Origin: Blakeslea trispora
Lineage: Eukaryota; Mucoromycota; Mucoromycetes; Mucorales; Choanephoraceae
DNA length: 64,000 nucleotides
Assembly: GCA_025331445.1 (NCBI GenBank)
Contig: JAIWNE010000002.1
Span: forward strand, 744,001 to 808,000
Direction of reading: 5' to 3'
Position numbers and translations under genes: made by a program. The notes below the pieces were generated by a model. The model was given only the letters and a program-made list of their open reading frames with translations. It did no database searches and had not been told where the DNA came from. The first letter of the stretch is position 1. Every line of letters begins with the position of its first letter. Shown here piece after piece: positions 20,335-32,447 of the stretch.

Positions 20335-23300
20335 TTAGTCTTCTTCATCTTCATCAAATAAATGCTTTCGAGTATCTTCTAATAAACCTCGTTTGACCAT
20401 AGAAACCCTACAATTGCAGACTGATTCCAAAAGCTCAGGCTCATCTTTTAATCTTTCCATAGCTTTGGTTGCAGCATGACGACGAGCTGTCTTGATATTC
20501 CAATCGGAACCACACGCTAATGGCTTATCATGCAAAAAGATGACACATTTTTGACTGTCAGGGCCAGCCTCGCCAGTACAATGATTTCTTTAAAAGTGCA
20601 TGATTTGATTCAGTAAGCAAAAATAAAAATAAAATAAAGCTTCTTACCTCAACATAAAACCATCACAACCAAATCGTTGTAAATCTGTCAAAAACTTTCT
20701 TAAGGGATGAATGCGAATCAATTCAGGTGTCACATGATTATCGAGGATAGGCAAAAACCACTTGGCAAACAAAGCTTCCACAGGTTCAAGGTTGAAACCA
20801 GCATCGACAAAAGTAGCACCCAACATACTTTCAACCACATCAGACAAAACCTTGGGTGTATTAAAATCAACCCAATATTCGCCCACGGCTTCCCCTTTTT
20901 CCTTGACTTCCTCTACTTCACCCACAAATGTCTCAATGGCACGGATCAGACGGCCAGAGTAATGGATGATATGTTTATAGAGTCCTACCTCAATACAGAC
21001 AATACCAAGGATATGGTTATTCACACAAGAATCCTTGAGATCCGTAATGATACCGGGATCGGCATCAGGATATTTCGAGTACAGATAACGAATGACCAAG
21101 AAATCCAAGATGGCATCACCAAGAAACTCGAGACGTTGATAACAGGGAACAGTGGAGTTGGGCAAACTGGCATGGGTCAGAGCTTCTACGATCAACAGAG
21201 GCTTTTCAAATGCACGTCCGGTGACCTTATAGAGCTCAGGCAGATCAAGCTTTCGAAGTTCAGATGTTTGAGCGCGAGGAGGTAGCGTCTTGCGTGATCT
21301 CTCAAAGGCAGGTTGGAAATCACTCCAAGTCAGGATGTCATCAAATGGAATCTGTAACTGAATGGCTGCATGAAGACCACCTTCAAGTCCATTGCTGATA
21401 TAAGCAGCGCCTAATGAGGCTTCTACAATATCGGCCAGCGTCTTGTCAGAAAGTCTGTGATAGTTGAGACCTTCAAGGGTCTCTTCGTTATCTGCTTTGC
21501 TCTTGAAATGAGGTGGGCGCCAATAACGACGGTTGAAGGCTCGACTGGTGATGTACCGATAAAACTTGAGACGTTTGGCAGATCGATAAAGGGCTCGATT
21601 ACAGATAACACGAATACGCAGATGATGAAGTTCACCTTCATTACTGAAAGGAAAGTTAATGTACAGACGAATAGTAGCAATAAACTTGAGCAAGGAATCT
21701 ATCGTATGATACATGAGATGTTACTGTTATTATAAGAATACAAACTACTTTACCGCCTAGAGTTTCAAGACGTTCATAATTCATTTCCATACTAGCAGAC
21801 GGTGTGGTATAAGCTTCAAGTATTTCAGCATCATGAATAGGTAAATCATATCGGGCAACCGATTGTCGGCAAAGTAATAAGGAGTCAATACGAGTCATAA
21901 TAGAGGGTATCATACAGGTGGCCTGATAAACACTGCCACTCATGAAGAATCGCTGACAGAGAGAGGGTAAGCTGTAGCTTTGGACAGGACCCTTGACCTT
22001 GGCAGGCACAATATAACCTGGGTACAAGAAATTCATGACTTTCTTGAGACGTTTGACCTGAAGTAAAGGTTGGTTTTCATCCAGTTCCTCTACATGTTTC
22101 TTGGTTGTGAAATAATCTCGAAAGGTCTCAAATCCAGCTTGGCGCATGACTGAGCCTTCAGGAGTTGGGCTAGAGGGTGTCAAGTCATGACATACGTTGG
22201 TCACAAAGTAACGTCGCATATTATCCGACATATCAATCACAATAGCGTCGGTTGTATGGTCATCGAGAACAAAGGGTTGTACCTTGGACTCGGTAATGCT
22301 ATCCACTTCTTTCCAATCCACCAAATCTTTGAGTTGATCGGCCGAAAGTGACTCAAATGAGGCATCTTCACAGTCTCTGACAAGTGGCACAATAAAATAA
22401 GGCACGTCAATGGCAGGACACTCAAATTCTTTACTGATCAGAGCCGTCATCAGCTTGAGCATATAACTTGAGAGATGCAATATGGTCTCACGATCAAAAC
22501 TGATTTCAGTTTCAAGGTTTCTGATTCTAACCATAAATGGCTGGCTTTGATGAAACAACTTGAGCTCAGGAAATGAAGGAAATGGTTTTTTGGAGATCAG
22601 ACAGAGACGACGATAGGGTATGCCTTCAAACGTATTGTTGGGCAGTTGAACTTCAAGGATTGTAAACCAACAAGAAAATGGACCTTCTCCTAACTCTTCT
22701 TCCACTTCTTCTATTGTCTCTTCTTGTTCTTCTCCTACTTCTTTTCCCCCCTCTTCATTTGTCACGGATAGTTCTGTCTCTTCAACATGACCATTGGGCT
22801 CCACCTGGTCAAGAGGAGAAGAGCCATTTTGTAGCTCAGGTTCTGACACAACAGGCTTTGATTTATTTTCTTCATCATCATTCTCTCTATTGCCAGAGTG
22901 CACTTGATCAGTCGTTCTGACCTTGGTCGACTGGACCTGAGCTTGTAGCAGATCCGGATTATCTTCCACATCAACAATCTCCTCCTCTTCCTCATGTTCA
23001 GTCTCACGCTCCCAGAATTTAGGTGTTCTCTTTTCATACATGCCATGTCGACGACGACTACCAATGATATAACCATTTTCATCAAACTGAGGCGCCATCT
23101 CACCCAAAATCTCTCGACGATAGTTATGAGGCATCAAGTGAGCATCCAGCGCATTCAGTGTACGAAGCTTTTCACATGCCTGTAGTGAAACGAGTGCCTT
23201 TGCATGTGTCTTGGATCGAACAACAGGTGAGGTCAGCTCTTGAATGGCCGCATTACTCGGTAAGTACAATTTACAGATATAGCCTTCGCCTGTACTCGAG

Positions 23301-25429
23301 ACTTCATAGATAGGCTTCAGGACACAGAAACTATCGGACGGCAAGGAACCACAGTACTTATGCAAAAGCGAGACAGCATTCTGTTTGGTGATAGTAGCGC
23401 CTGTCTCTGGGATGATGATGGCATATTCAAGGTAGTCTTCATCATCTAAATCTTCATCATCACTTGAATCCATATCGAGCTCGGTACTTGTAAAGAACTT
23501 GTTGGCCACATTACGCTCCTCAGGTAAAAGCTGACAGAATCGCTTCATCTCCGCCTCAAGCACTCGAAAATCCTGGAAATTGTTGTGCTGTGTCAAATTC
23601 TGGGACTCGACAAATACAATGAACTTGGAGTCCTTTTTACGTGCACGACCTCTGGATTGGATATAGGCAATCAAAGTATGGAAAAAGTCAAATCGGATGA
23701 CTACATTACAGGGCTGGATATCCAAGCCTTCTTCAGCTACATTGGTTGCAATGAGCAGGTTCAGTTCTCCTGTTCTAAATTTTTCAATGATCTTGTTTTG
23801 CTCTTTGAAGGTCATTTGAATGTCACCCTCATCCGTGGTACCATGGCCAATCAAAACACTACATCTCGCTTGGTTTAGGTCATCCAAGGCCTCAATCAGT
23901 TTCTGAATGGCGACGGCTGAATGTCTTCGTTCAACAAACACAATGCCACAAAAGTCGGGCGTACCAGTCACAAAGATCTTTAAGATGTTGACCAGCAATT
24001 GAATCTTGCTGGTAAACAAGTCTCGATTCGACAAGTCTGGATTACGTTCAAAGGGCAAATTATCAATGAATTCATGTGTCTCTTTCAACATCAGATCTTC
24101 TTGCATGAGTGCTTCTCGATCCAGATTCTGGGTTTGATGTGACATTTTTCGCTCCAGATCTGTCAACATGATTCTCCACATGAGATCAGAACACCATGGC
24201 CCTAACGAACGCAAGATATCCGAGGCAACCACAAAACAACGCTTGTAACGAGCAATACTGCCTAGTTTAAGTCGTACTTGAGTTGCTAATGGTGTTTCAT
24301 CATAAGGGCGAGGAGAATCATATTCCACTGTGAATTCTTTGCCTTTGTTGATACTCTGGTTCAATTCTTCCAAATTTTTGGCTGTATATACTTTGGCGTC
24401 TAGATTTTTTTCCAGTTGTCTAGAAACAAAAATGGATGAGTTTCTTTTTTCTTTCTTCCTTTCTTGGACATCAACTTACGCAACACTGAATTCAATACTA
24501 GAACGAGAGTGCATAGGTGAAGCAGTTAGACCAAAGATCTTGGGCCTTTTTTCTATTGGACAACGATCATAAAATTCTCGCATAATCAAATTAAAAGGGT
24601 GCTTTTTAGTAGCATGATGACATTCATCAAACACAAGCAGGTGAACCTAAGCAAGCACTCTCTAGTGAGACAACCACAACCCATAAAAAAACAAAAGACG
24701 ACTTGCCTTTTCCATGCTAAAATAACCATGACGAAGGGTATCAAGGAAGATCTGTGCTGTCATAACACACACATCATTCTCTTCAAAAATCTGAGCCCAA
24801 CGCTTTTCTGACCAAGTATCAACTTCCATTTCACCACACATTTGTTCCAAACGGACATCACAATTTGCTCGAATCACATTGGCCTGTTGAAATACCAGAG
24901 GTACACGTTCGACTAGAAAAAAGGCCAATTTGGTCTGTTATTGAATCAGAATCACCATCATAGAAAACACAGTTTAACTCTTTTTTTGTTTCTTTACCTC
25001 ACGTCGCGATAAACGAGCCTCTTTTTCTTGTAGGATCATGGATTTGATCAACATGACAGAGATTAATGTTTTACCGGCACCTGTATCCAATACCACAATA
25101 ATATTCTCTTCTAATGCTTTTTGGTATAGTTCAAATTGATATTCTCGAGGATTCAACATGGCCTCTCCTGTTCTAGCTTCCTGTAGCTGATCTGCTATAG
25201 CCTCGTCTAGATCAAACTCTACGTCTAGCTTTTCTTTTTCCTCTAATTCCAGTCGACCTGAATCTTTTGCTTTGCTGTCTACATGAGCAGTCAGAAATTC
25301 GGGATCTAGATATTTTGCTAATCGGGATGGATCGCCTTCGTTCATGCGATTCTCAACATGTTCTAAAGGAACATATCTCACTGTAGGATCCACATAATCG
25401 CCCAACTCTCCTTCACTGATAAAAGGCAT
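20335..25429 (-). CDS. Dicer-like ribonuclease
   Basis: Exons are 25429-24998, 24934-24707, 24646-24480, 24419-21754, 21698-20648 and 20587-20335 (1598 aa). Dicer cleaves double-stranded RNA into siRNAs. In order: DExH helicase with Walker A LDTGAGKT (residues about 114-121) and box II DECHH (about 227-231); helicase-C with [18 protein letters not shown]; an acidic low-complexity insert; dimerisation domain; PAZ-like region (YIVPAKVKG); RNase IIIa (ERLETLGDSLLKF, spanning an intron, and [12 protein letters not shown]); RNase IIIb ([15 protein letters not shown] and [14 protein letters not shown]); C-terminal dsRBD-like segment. Both RNase III domains keep the acidic residues, so activity is expected. 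Intron 2 uses a GC donor. I cannot tell dcl1 from dcl2. Confidence 0.94.
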
Positions 25430-25761
25430 TTATAGACAAAGAAATTTTTGATATTAAAAAAAGAAAAAGACAGAAATTCAAACACGAACAAATGCATTTT
25501 TTTATCTCACTTTAGAAGCCCCCCCTTTTTTTATGTGTAAAACCAACAACAATAATCTACTTGTTGCTTTCAGGAAGCATGATGAAATGAACAAACTTGT
25601 GCGAAGCCTGTTAGAGCATAATCGTCTTTTCTCTATAGCTCAGACACAAAAAAAACAAGAGCAAAACCCTTATGTTTTCTCTATTTCTGTCAAAAAAATA
25701 TGAGAGAGATGATTACACTATCAAGCAAAAAAAAAAAAAAGTTCTAATTGGGTTATTGAGT
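25430..25761. other. Dicer promoter region and ISD11 3' flank
   Basis: About 330 bp of AT-rich sequence with a C-run (cccccc near 25520) and poly-A at 25727-25740. It must contain the Dicer promoter and the ISD11 terminator. No ORF of interest. Confidence 0.5.
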
Positions 25762-26028
25762 TTATTGTCTACGAGGAACTTCGATAACAAGATGGTCGCC
25801 TTTAGAATACATTTGACTGATAGCAGCTTGACGCTTGACAACTTCTAATTCTCGCTTGGCCTTTTCAATAAAAAATTCAATCTTTTCGGGTGAAGTTTCG
25901 TTCATGTTAGCACGGAAAGCGTCTCTTGAGCGACGAAGGGTATAGTCTCTAAAGTTGTATGCAGAAAATTTCTTTCCGTGGCGAATGAAGTTGCGGTAAA
26001 GAGAGAGAACTTGCTGTGAAGTAGCCAT
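25762..26028 (-). CDS. ISD11: LYR-motif protein ISD11 (LYRM4)
   Basis: A single-exon 88-aa protein. I chose the ATG at 26028 (MATSQQVLSLYRNF); upstream codons in the same frame are hydrophobic and not family-like. The LYR tripeptide sits in SLYRNFIRHG, followed by FSAYNFRDYTLRRSRDAFR, the ISD11 signature. Isd11 stabilises the cysteine desulfurase Nfs1 in the mitochondrial matrix and is essential for Fe-S cluster assembly. Length and arrangement match the family. The Phe/Arg distribution favours ISD11 over other LYR proteins (complex I subunits, SDHAF). Confidence 0.9.
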   Translation of the reverse strand: MATSQQVLSLYRNFIRHGKKFSAYNFRDYTLRRSRDAFRANMNETSPEKIEFFIEKAKRELEVVKRQAAISQMYSKGDHLVIEVPRRQ

Positions 26029-27405
26029 ATTAAATAAAAAAAATAAAATGTATACAAAAAGGAAATAAGCTTCCAACCAGAATTGCTGCGAATTCAGGTT
26101 TTTTTTTCGTTTTGTTTATTGCCAATCAGATCCGAAACTAGCTGTAGTCACAAGCGGAGTTTTTAATATGTCATTTTACCTTTTCGTTAAGGATATGCCA
26201 TCGGATTTAATACAAGGACATGAACCGCTTCCTGAAAACAATGTCTATTTCTTTTTCTCAATTATTGCCACAAGGAGTACATTCAGAGAAAGAAAAGATA
26301 GTGAAAGGCTAAAGCTATTATTGAAAGATGATGTGTTATACAAAAATAAACTCAATCTGCATAAACAAGACTCATATTCAATATTATCTGATAAATGTAT
26401 GATTGCTGATCTATAATTGTTCTTTTAAATAGGCTTTTGTATATGGTATTACAAGCATATGGTAAAATTCATACTAATGCGACACTGAATGGCTTATTGC
26501 TTGGTTCTTCAAGGACCTTACTGATATTGATCATTCGTTCATATAAAGCATTTTTGAACATGCCTCTCATCGGAGAAAATATCAGATTGCCTGTGATGTA
26601 TCAACCGTTGTTTTTCCTTTTTGATAGCGTTGGTCAAACTAGATCATGGATTCGATGCGGGTGGATTTCTTTGTAGTAGTAAGATGGCCACTCAGTATGA
26701 AATTAAGATTTAATTTGATGTTCTGCAAAAAAAAAAAATGCATCACCACTGAATGTCATGAAACATTTTATGCTGTTCAAATCGTATAAAAGAGTAAACA
26801 ACGATAGATGGGTACACCACCAATAAATGCCTCTGAGCTTTCACCAAACACTAAGTTCAAGGCATTTACTGGTCTTTGTGTTGAAAGAAAACATGTTTAT
26901 GAAGTAGAAGAAAACCTGTCTTTGAATAAGTGTACTTTGGTTGTTGTTTTGCTACTTTGTGAAGAAAAGAAATTCTTACTAATAGTCCTCACCATCTCCC
27001 TATGATGTAGAATACATGTTCAAGAAGTTATCCACTCGAAATTTTGCAGTAGATGGCTACTGCTGTTCTAAAAACAGACAAAACATCGATAGCTCAGTGT
27101 CAATCAACAACCCTTCCCTCTATCGTCAAAGTACTTTGTATTTCTTTTTGTTGTTTGATAGTCATTCGCGGTAAAAATTCGGACAGGTATTTTTTTTTAT
27201 TGAACGTATTGCTCTATTTGTAATACGTAATCAGTATACCTTTTTAACGTTATTAGTCAGAAACTCACTGTTTGCTTTGCGCCTCATTTTACATGTCAAT
27301 TGATCGTTTGTATTTGTCATCCTGCTTCTGTTTAAAAAAGAAGAGAAGGTTGAATCAGATTTTCTCTTTTGTTTGCTATTCATATCATTATCTTAAATTT
27401 TTACC
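26029..27405. other. Intergenic with three weak plus-strand open frames
   Basis: Open frames at 26168-26416 and 26437-26676, plus a short third at 26808-27005, lie in series on the plus strand. The second reads smoothly (YGKIHTNATLNGLLLGSSR), which hints at a decayed gene, but no family is recognised and no splice scheme joins them. The last ~100 bp (pyrimidine-rich) is the promoter of the downstream reductase. Confidence 0.35.
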
Positions 27406-28500
27406 ATGTCTACTGCTTTATTTACCCCTATTAAGGTCGGAAGATCACAACTCAAACACCGTGTCGTCCTTCCTCCTCTTACTCGTCTCAGAGCTTCGAT
27501 TGAGGCTGTCCCTAATGATCTGAATGTTGAATACTATTCTCAAAGAGCAAGCGAAGGAGGCTTGTTAATTACTGAAGCTACACTCATCAGTCGTCTTGCA
27601 GGCGGTGTTCCTCATGCTCCTGGTCTCTATACAAAGGATCAGATTGATGGATGGAAGCGAGTCACTGAAGCTGTCCACAAGAAGGGTGCTTTTATTCATG
27701 CTCAACTATGGCATGTTGGTCGTGCTGGCTTCAGGATACTTAATCCTAACCAAGAACAAGTCGTTTCTGCATCTGATATTCCTATTAAAGGCAAGAACGA
27801 GCAAGGCTATGATTATGAGGTGCCTCGTCCTCTCGAGGTTGACGAAATCAAATCGATCGTTCAGGACTTCCGTCAAGCTGCCCTGAACGCAATGGAAGCT
27901 GGTTTTGATGGTGTTGAAATCCATGGCGCTAATGGCTATTTGATAGATCAATTTATTAACTCTGGTTCTAACAAACGTACAGATCAGTATGGTGGATCCA
28001 TTGAGAACAGAACCCGCTTCGCTCTTGAGGTTGTAGATGCTGTCATTGATGCTATTGGTGCTGAACGTACTGGTATTCGCTTATCCCCTGGTGTTGCCTA
28101 TCAAGATATGCATGATGATACAGAAGTCGAGACATGGAGTTATTTGACTTCTCAGCTTCAAAAGAATCATCCAGATATGGCCTATCTTCATTTTATTGAA
28201 TCTCGAGCTAACTTTTTCACTGATGACCCCGTCAACGAAGACAGTCTCACACCTTATCGTCGTATCTGGAAAGGTCCTTTCATTTCAGGTGGTGGATTCT
28301 CAACCAATCTGCCTTATGCTTTTGAAATGGCTGAAAAGACAGGCAATTTGCTATCATTTGGTCGTGCTTTCCTTTCTAATCCCGATCTTCCTGAACGTCT
28401 TCGAAATGGCTGGGAGTTAAACAAGTATGATCGTTCCAAGTTCTATGGAAACACAGCTGATGGATATATTGATTATCCCTTTTATAACCAGAAAAACTGA
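27406..28500 (+). CDS. Old yellow enzyme family NADPH dehydrogenase
   Basis: A single-exon 364-aa flavoprotein. OYE enzymes bind FMN in a TIM barrel and reduce activated alkenes (enones, nitro-olefins) using NADPH. Visible features are the N-terminal LFTPIKVGRSQLKHRVVLPP, FMN-contact region LPPLTRLRA, HAQLWHVGRAG, the substrate-binding His-Asn pair in GVEIHGANGYLIDQF, the conserved NKRTDQYGGSIENRTRF, and the C-terminal LLSFGRAFLSNPDLPERL. The Thr of LPPLTRLRA occupies the position typical of classical yeast and plant OYEs. Length is a little below yeast OYE2. Physiological substrate is not inferable from sequence. Confidence 0.95.
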   Translation: MSTALFTPIKVGRSQLKHRVVLPPLTRLRASIEAVPNDLNVEYYSQRASEGGLLITEATLISRLAGGVPHAPGLYTKDQIDGWKRVTEAVHKKGAFIHAQLWHVGRAGFRILNPNQEQVVSASDIPIKGKNEQGYDYEVPRPLEVDEIKSIVQDFRQAALNAMEAGFDGVEIHGANGYLIDQFINSGSNKRTDQYGGSIENRTRFALEVVDAVIDAIGAERTGIRLSPGVAYQDMHDDTEVETWSYLTSQLQKNHPDMAYLHFIESRANFFTDDPVNEDSLTPYRRIWKGPFISGGGFSTNLPYAFEMAEKTGNLLSFGRAFLSNPDLPERLRNGWELNKYDRSKFYGNTADGYIDYPFYNQKN

Positions 28501-29612
28501 TTGTTGTATTTGACTTTTTTGATATCCAATTGAATAAATAGATATGTCCTCATCTAAAATAATAACAATAATAAAAGCGAAATTCAAGTACAATAGAATT
28601 AGGATTTATTAACCCTTTCTTGAAATGTGATATGAAAGAAAAAAAAGAGCCAAATACACTAATTTAGTTTGAGGCAAGTATAGAAAAAGGAGCAAATGGA
28701 CATAATGAAAACAGTATGGCTTAGTTGTATTGGTCAAAAAAAAATGATGAAAGAGAGCCCAATGAAGCTCAGAGGTTGCTATAGCAATATAGATGATACT
28801 CGATGGATAGTATGTACAGAAAAGGGAAGAAGTAAGAAGGCATGGATGTTGCAAAAGACAGCAGTTTGTCAACATTGAAGTTTATTTTGACAGGCAACTA
28901 ATATGAATATAGGACAAAGAATGTATGCTAACTTGTGAGGCGATTGCAACCTTATTGATGCGTCAATTCTACCACATTATTCAACAACCAGGCTTGCTAT
29001 ACTGAGCTACCATCTTTCATCATGATGCAAAAGAAAACAAGAGCTGTAAACAAGTCAAAGGCAAATATGGCTGGTTTTTTAACTGTACTCCCATGGTGAG
29101 TGCTTGATAGACATGAACTTGTTTAAATGCTGTGATCTTAGCAAATACAATGCTTCTAAACACTTTATGCAGAACTGAAAGAAGAAAAAAAATTGCTTCT
29201 CCTTAAGTGTATAAGCGTATGCGTATCACTGAGCTTAATTGTATAGAACAACTTTAAAAGTTTGAATGAAGAGGAAAGACTGTTATACGGATTTTAACTT
29301 TGAAAGCAGCCAATGCCTATAATAGTGTTTATTCAAAGTTCATTTATGGAATTTATCGATACTCTGATTCAATTCACAGTTATGCTTAAATAAAGAAAAG
29401 AGTCTCCAAGACTTTAATTGAAATTCCAATCTGTATTTTTGAGTGTGCCATCTATTTCCGAAAATGGTCAAGTAAAACTCGACGAATTAAAGTTTTTTTT
29501 TTTTTTTGGCTATTTTAATTCGGTGTTAATCCTGTCTTATTTTCCTTTTTTCTTTTCATTATTCGAAAAAAAAAAATTTTTTTTTTCGCTTGTATATAAT
29601 TAGCATATTTTT
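28501..29612. other. Intergenic
   Basis: No supportable gene. The minus-strand frame 28609-28875 is Phe/Leu/Tyr-rich and looks spurious. Poly-T runs at about 29492-29507 and an A/T block at 29566-29586 precede a TATATAA at about 29592-29600, upstream of the GPS2-like gene. Confidence 0.55.
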
Positions 29613-30364
29613 ATGAAAGAGACAATATTTGATTACAACGAAAACACAGATAGAAAAAACATTACTTACCACTTTCAACCTAATCAATTCGAAAGTGCAA
29701 TTAAACAAGCAATAATTAAGCGTTGTAAGCAGAAGCGACCTTCTATACCGGCTCGACAGTTACATGAACATCATATAGGTGGTTTACCATCCCCACCAGT
29801 GGAAGAGAAAAAAATCTCTTGCATTTCTTCTCAAGAAGAACAAGAAGCCTGTATAAAACAAGAGCCCATGTTCTCTCCACCTCCAGCATCACCGGCAGCC
29901 CCTTCACTATCTGCACAAGAAATTAGAGACAAAATTGAAGCACTAAAGCAAGAAAAACACAGGCTGTTTCAGCTCATCAAGCAATTGATGCTTCGTGAAG
30001 AACAAGAAAAAAGGAAGCAACGGATCGAACAAGCTCAGGCCAAAATAAGGGCCGAGGCTGCCATAGCACAACAAGAAATACAAAACAAGAAACGGTTGAC
30101 AAAGAAAAAAAGTCGCTGGGCACCTGTCTCTACTATTCCACCATCACCTCTTCTTTCCTCACCTCCTCAACTTTCGCATGACTCACCCTTTCACAGCAAC
30201 TATTATGCTCGTTCTCCAGTGCTATCTTCTCGATATAATAGCTACGTAAGTTAGTGAACGCATTTGTTGGTTTATGCAGAAAATTAAGCTTTTTTTTTTT
30301 CTTTCGAAATATGTAGGCGAGGCCAAGGCAGTCCATGTCGAGGCCAACTCCTTATTCTAGATAA
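29613..30364 (+). CDS. GPS2-like coiled-coil protein
   Basis: Exons are 29613-30245 and 30317-30364 (226 aa). Exon 2 adds ARPRQSMSRPTPYSR. The central region (about residues 108-160) is a coiled coil: EIRDKIEALKQEKHRLFQLI, then a Glu/Lys/Gln-rich helix. The EEKHxLFxxLK pattern resembles animal GPS2, a subunit of the NCoR/SMRT-HDAC3 corepressor. An N-terminal basic stretch (KRCKQKRPSIPARQ) and Pro/Ser-rich segments flank it. The IKQEP peptide resembles a SUMO-consensus site. Assignment is by coiled-coil pattern only. Other chromatin-complex coiled-coil proteins are possible. Confidence 0.6.
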
Positions 30365-31807
30365 ACATTGTACACACATACGTTTTGTCCTTTCAGTAGC
30401 TTCCCTTTTTTTTTTACTTGTATACAGTGCGTGTAGATATTGATATCTATGCAATGTGTATACATACACTCTCCTGAATGTATATATATAGGTATTGTTG
30501 TTATTTCTGTATGTATGTGTATATATGTATTTTTTTTTGTCCCTTTTCCTCAGTGTACTATATATAAAACCTTAACCCTTTTCCATTTCTCTCTCTCTCT
30601 CTCACTTACCCCCTACACTAATTTATCTCTCTTCCACCTCTCTCTCTCTCTCTTTTCTATTACTTCAATCATAATTATCCTATAATATGTAATAAATACT
30701 ATCTGTATTATCCTTATGTAATATAAACATCACTAGAAAAAAAATCTATTAGTCAAAGATCAAGAAATTGATATATGCCTTTTTGAACAAGTTAGTGTCA
30801 CTTGTACACCAAACAATGAACTTGGACCCGTAACACAATTGTATCAACTTTATTGTTCTCTGAAAGTTGGGATTTTCGAATAAGTTCTAATCCAATCATG
30901 TTTCAATCTAATTATGGGCGTAAAATTGTCTAGTCCATTCATAATTGAAAAGTTGGCTTGTGCTACGGTTTTCGCCATTGCTCACATGCTTTAGCAAATA
31001 GAGCAAATCTAAGGTGTGCCCAACTTATGAGAGAATCTGTTGACAAAAAAAGAAACACACGTGGAATAAATATGAACTGAGATGTGTACTTGTTTGATAC
31101 TCAACCTGTTTTAGACAATGAGATGGGCAAAAGGAGTCACTGTGTTCACCTTTGTTTTTGCTCAACAAACGAAATTACATAAAATGTTTAGCTTGTGTTC
31201 TTTAATAACATCTTACTTTTCTTTTAATGATGCTCATTGCTTACGAAAATATTATAGACCAATTTTATGTTGTTAGGATTACTTCATCCAATCATCAACA
31301 GATATAAACCTCAGTCCTTAAAGAACTCACACCGAGACAAGCCAAACACAAGAACAGCTATTTATAGTGTATAATGTAAAAAGAAATCGATAAAAAGAAA
31401 TCGATAAAAAAAAAGGCATTATAGTTTATATGCCTTCCCCCAACTACTTCGACTTCTTCCTCTTTCTTCTTTTCTGGGTCCTATTTTCAGCTTCAAAGCC
31501 AAGTTTTTTTTTAGGTGATGTGGTGTCTATCGGTACTACTAGTGATCAAAGAAAGTGACAGGGAGAACTACATTGTCATAGCTGTTGTTATTGTTAGTAA
31601 TATCATTAGGGTTTGGTGATAGAAGAGCAACCAAACAAGTACATCACCCTGAGGCATATTCATCAAACTATCTTTGGTACAACCGGAAATTCTACGTTAC
31701 GATGTTAGTACTTCATTTTAGTTAGCAAACACCTGAAAGCAAGAAAAGAAAGATAAAAGAGATATACAGCTATTTTTTACTGCTGGAGCTTCTACTTTTT
31801 TTTTTTT
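30365..31807. other. Intergenic, microsatellite-rich
   Basis: Contains (tc)n runs at about 30590-30602 and 30640-30653, TA/TG-rich tracts at 30470-30530, and a 16-bp direct duplication around 31380-31408 (aaaaagaaatcgataa twice). No coding unit recognised. Confidence 0.55.
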
Positions 31808-32193
31808 TCATTCATCAATCTTTAGAAGAGAAGCAATGGTCAGCTTCTCCCTTACTATACCAAACCTGGCAGTGGTCTCATTTCGCTCTTGAAAACTATG
31901 CCATTTCGGCTGAGATGATGATCCTTGTGTTTCTACATTGTTGATTCCCATGGTGGTCAGCGCTGAATTCGGTAATCATCTTGTTGAATTCTTTTTGGTT
32001 GAAAGGCAGTTCTTCTATCATTGTATTTTGCGCGACGTTTACCTTTACAAAAGTTGCAGATAGGGCTACCTAACCTTTCATATGCTCTCAGTTATTGTAA
32101 TTGATTGGTTGGAAGCTGTTTGTTATAACGATAGTCATGATGGTTTTTATTATTATACTTCTGTTGTTGGTGCCGCATAGTAAGGTAAGACAT
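31808..32193 (-). pseudogene. Decayed coding remnant with Cys-x2-Cys motif
   Basis: From an ATG at 32193 a 33-codon Asn/Gln/His-rich frame meets a TAA at 32094-32092. The same frame then continues through YERLGSPICNFCKGKRRAKY to a stop at 31957. An overlapping ATG frame (31951-31808) continues with KWHSFQERNETTARFG. The pattern suggests one gene broken by a nonsense change and a frameshift. The CNFCKGKRR knuckle hints at a nucleic-acid-binding or mobile-element protein. Family unknown. Confidence 0.3.
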
Positions 32194-32447
32194 ATCAACA
32201 GCAGAACTCTTCATTTATTACCCTTTTTTTTTTTATAATAAGCCGTTTTCAAACTTGAAAAATTACTATACAAACTAAAAAACCCTTCTGTTTTTCCTTC
32301 TTCAAAGCATTTCTTCCAATTCATTCTTTCTTCGCTTTCCTTGAATTGTTCAATGTATTCCATATCTGTCTTGGGCAGATCAGCTTCGGCACTAAGTATG
32401 TCAATATTAGAGCCACTTTCGTTTACTAAGTTTTTTGCCAGCTCAGA

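Noticed and set aside
20707..21285. 192-codon plus-strand ORF opposite Dicer
   Set aside because: It is the antisense shadow of the RNase III exons, has no domain, and codon structure follows the minus-strand gene.
28935..29013. Minus-strand tRNA-like sequence with ggtagctcagta and ggttgcaatcgcc resembling A and B boxes
   Set aside because: The acceptor and T stems do not pair, the B box lacks the GGTTCGANTCC core, and no anticodon arm could be folded by eye.
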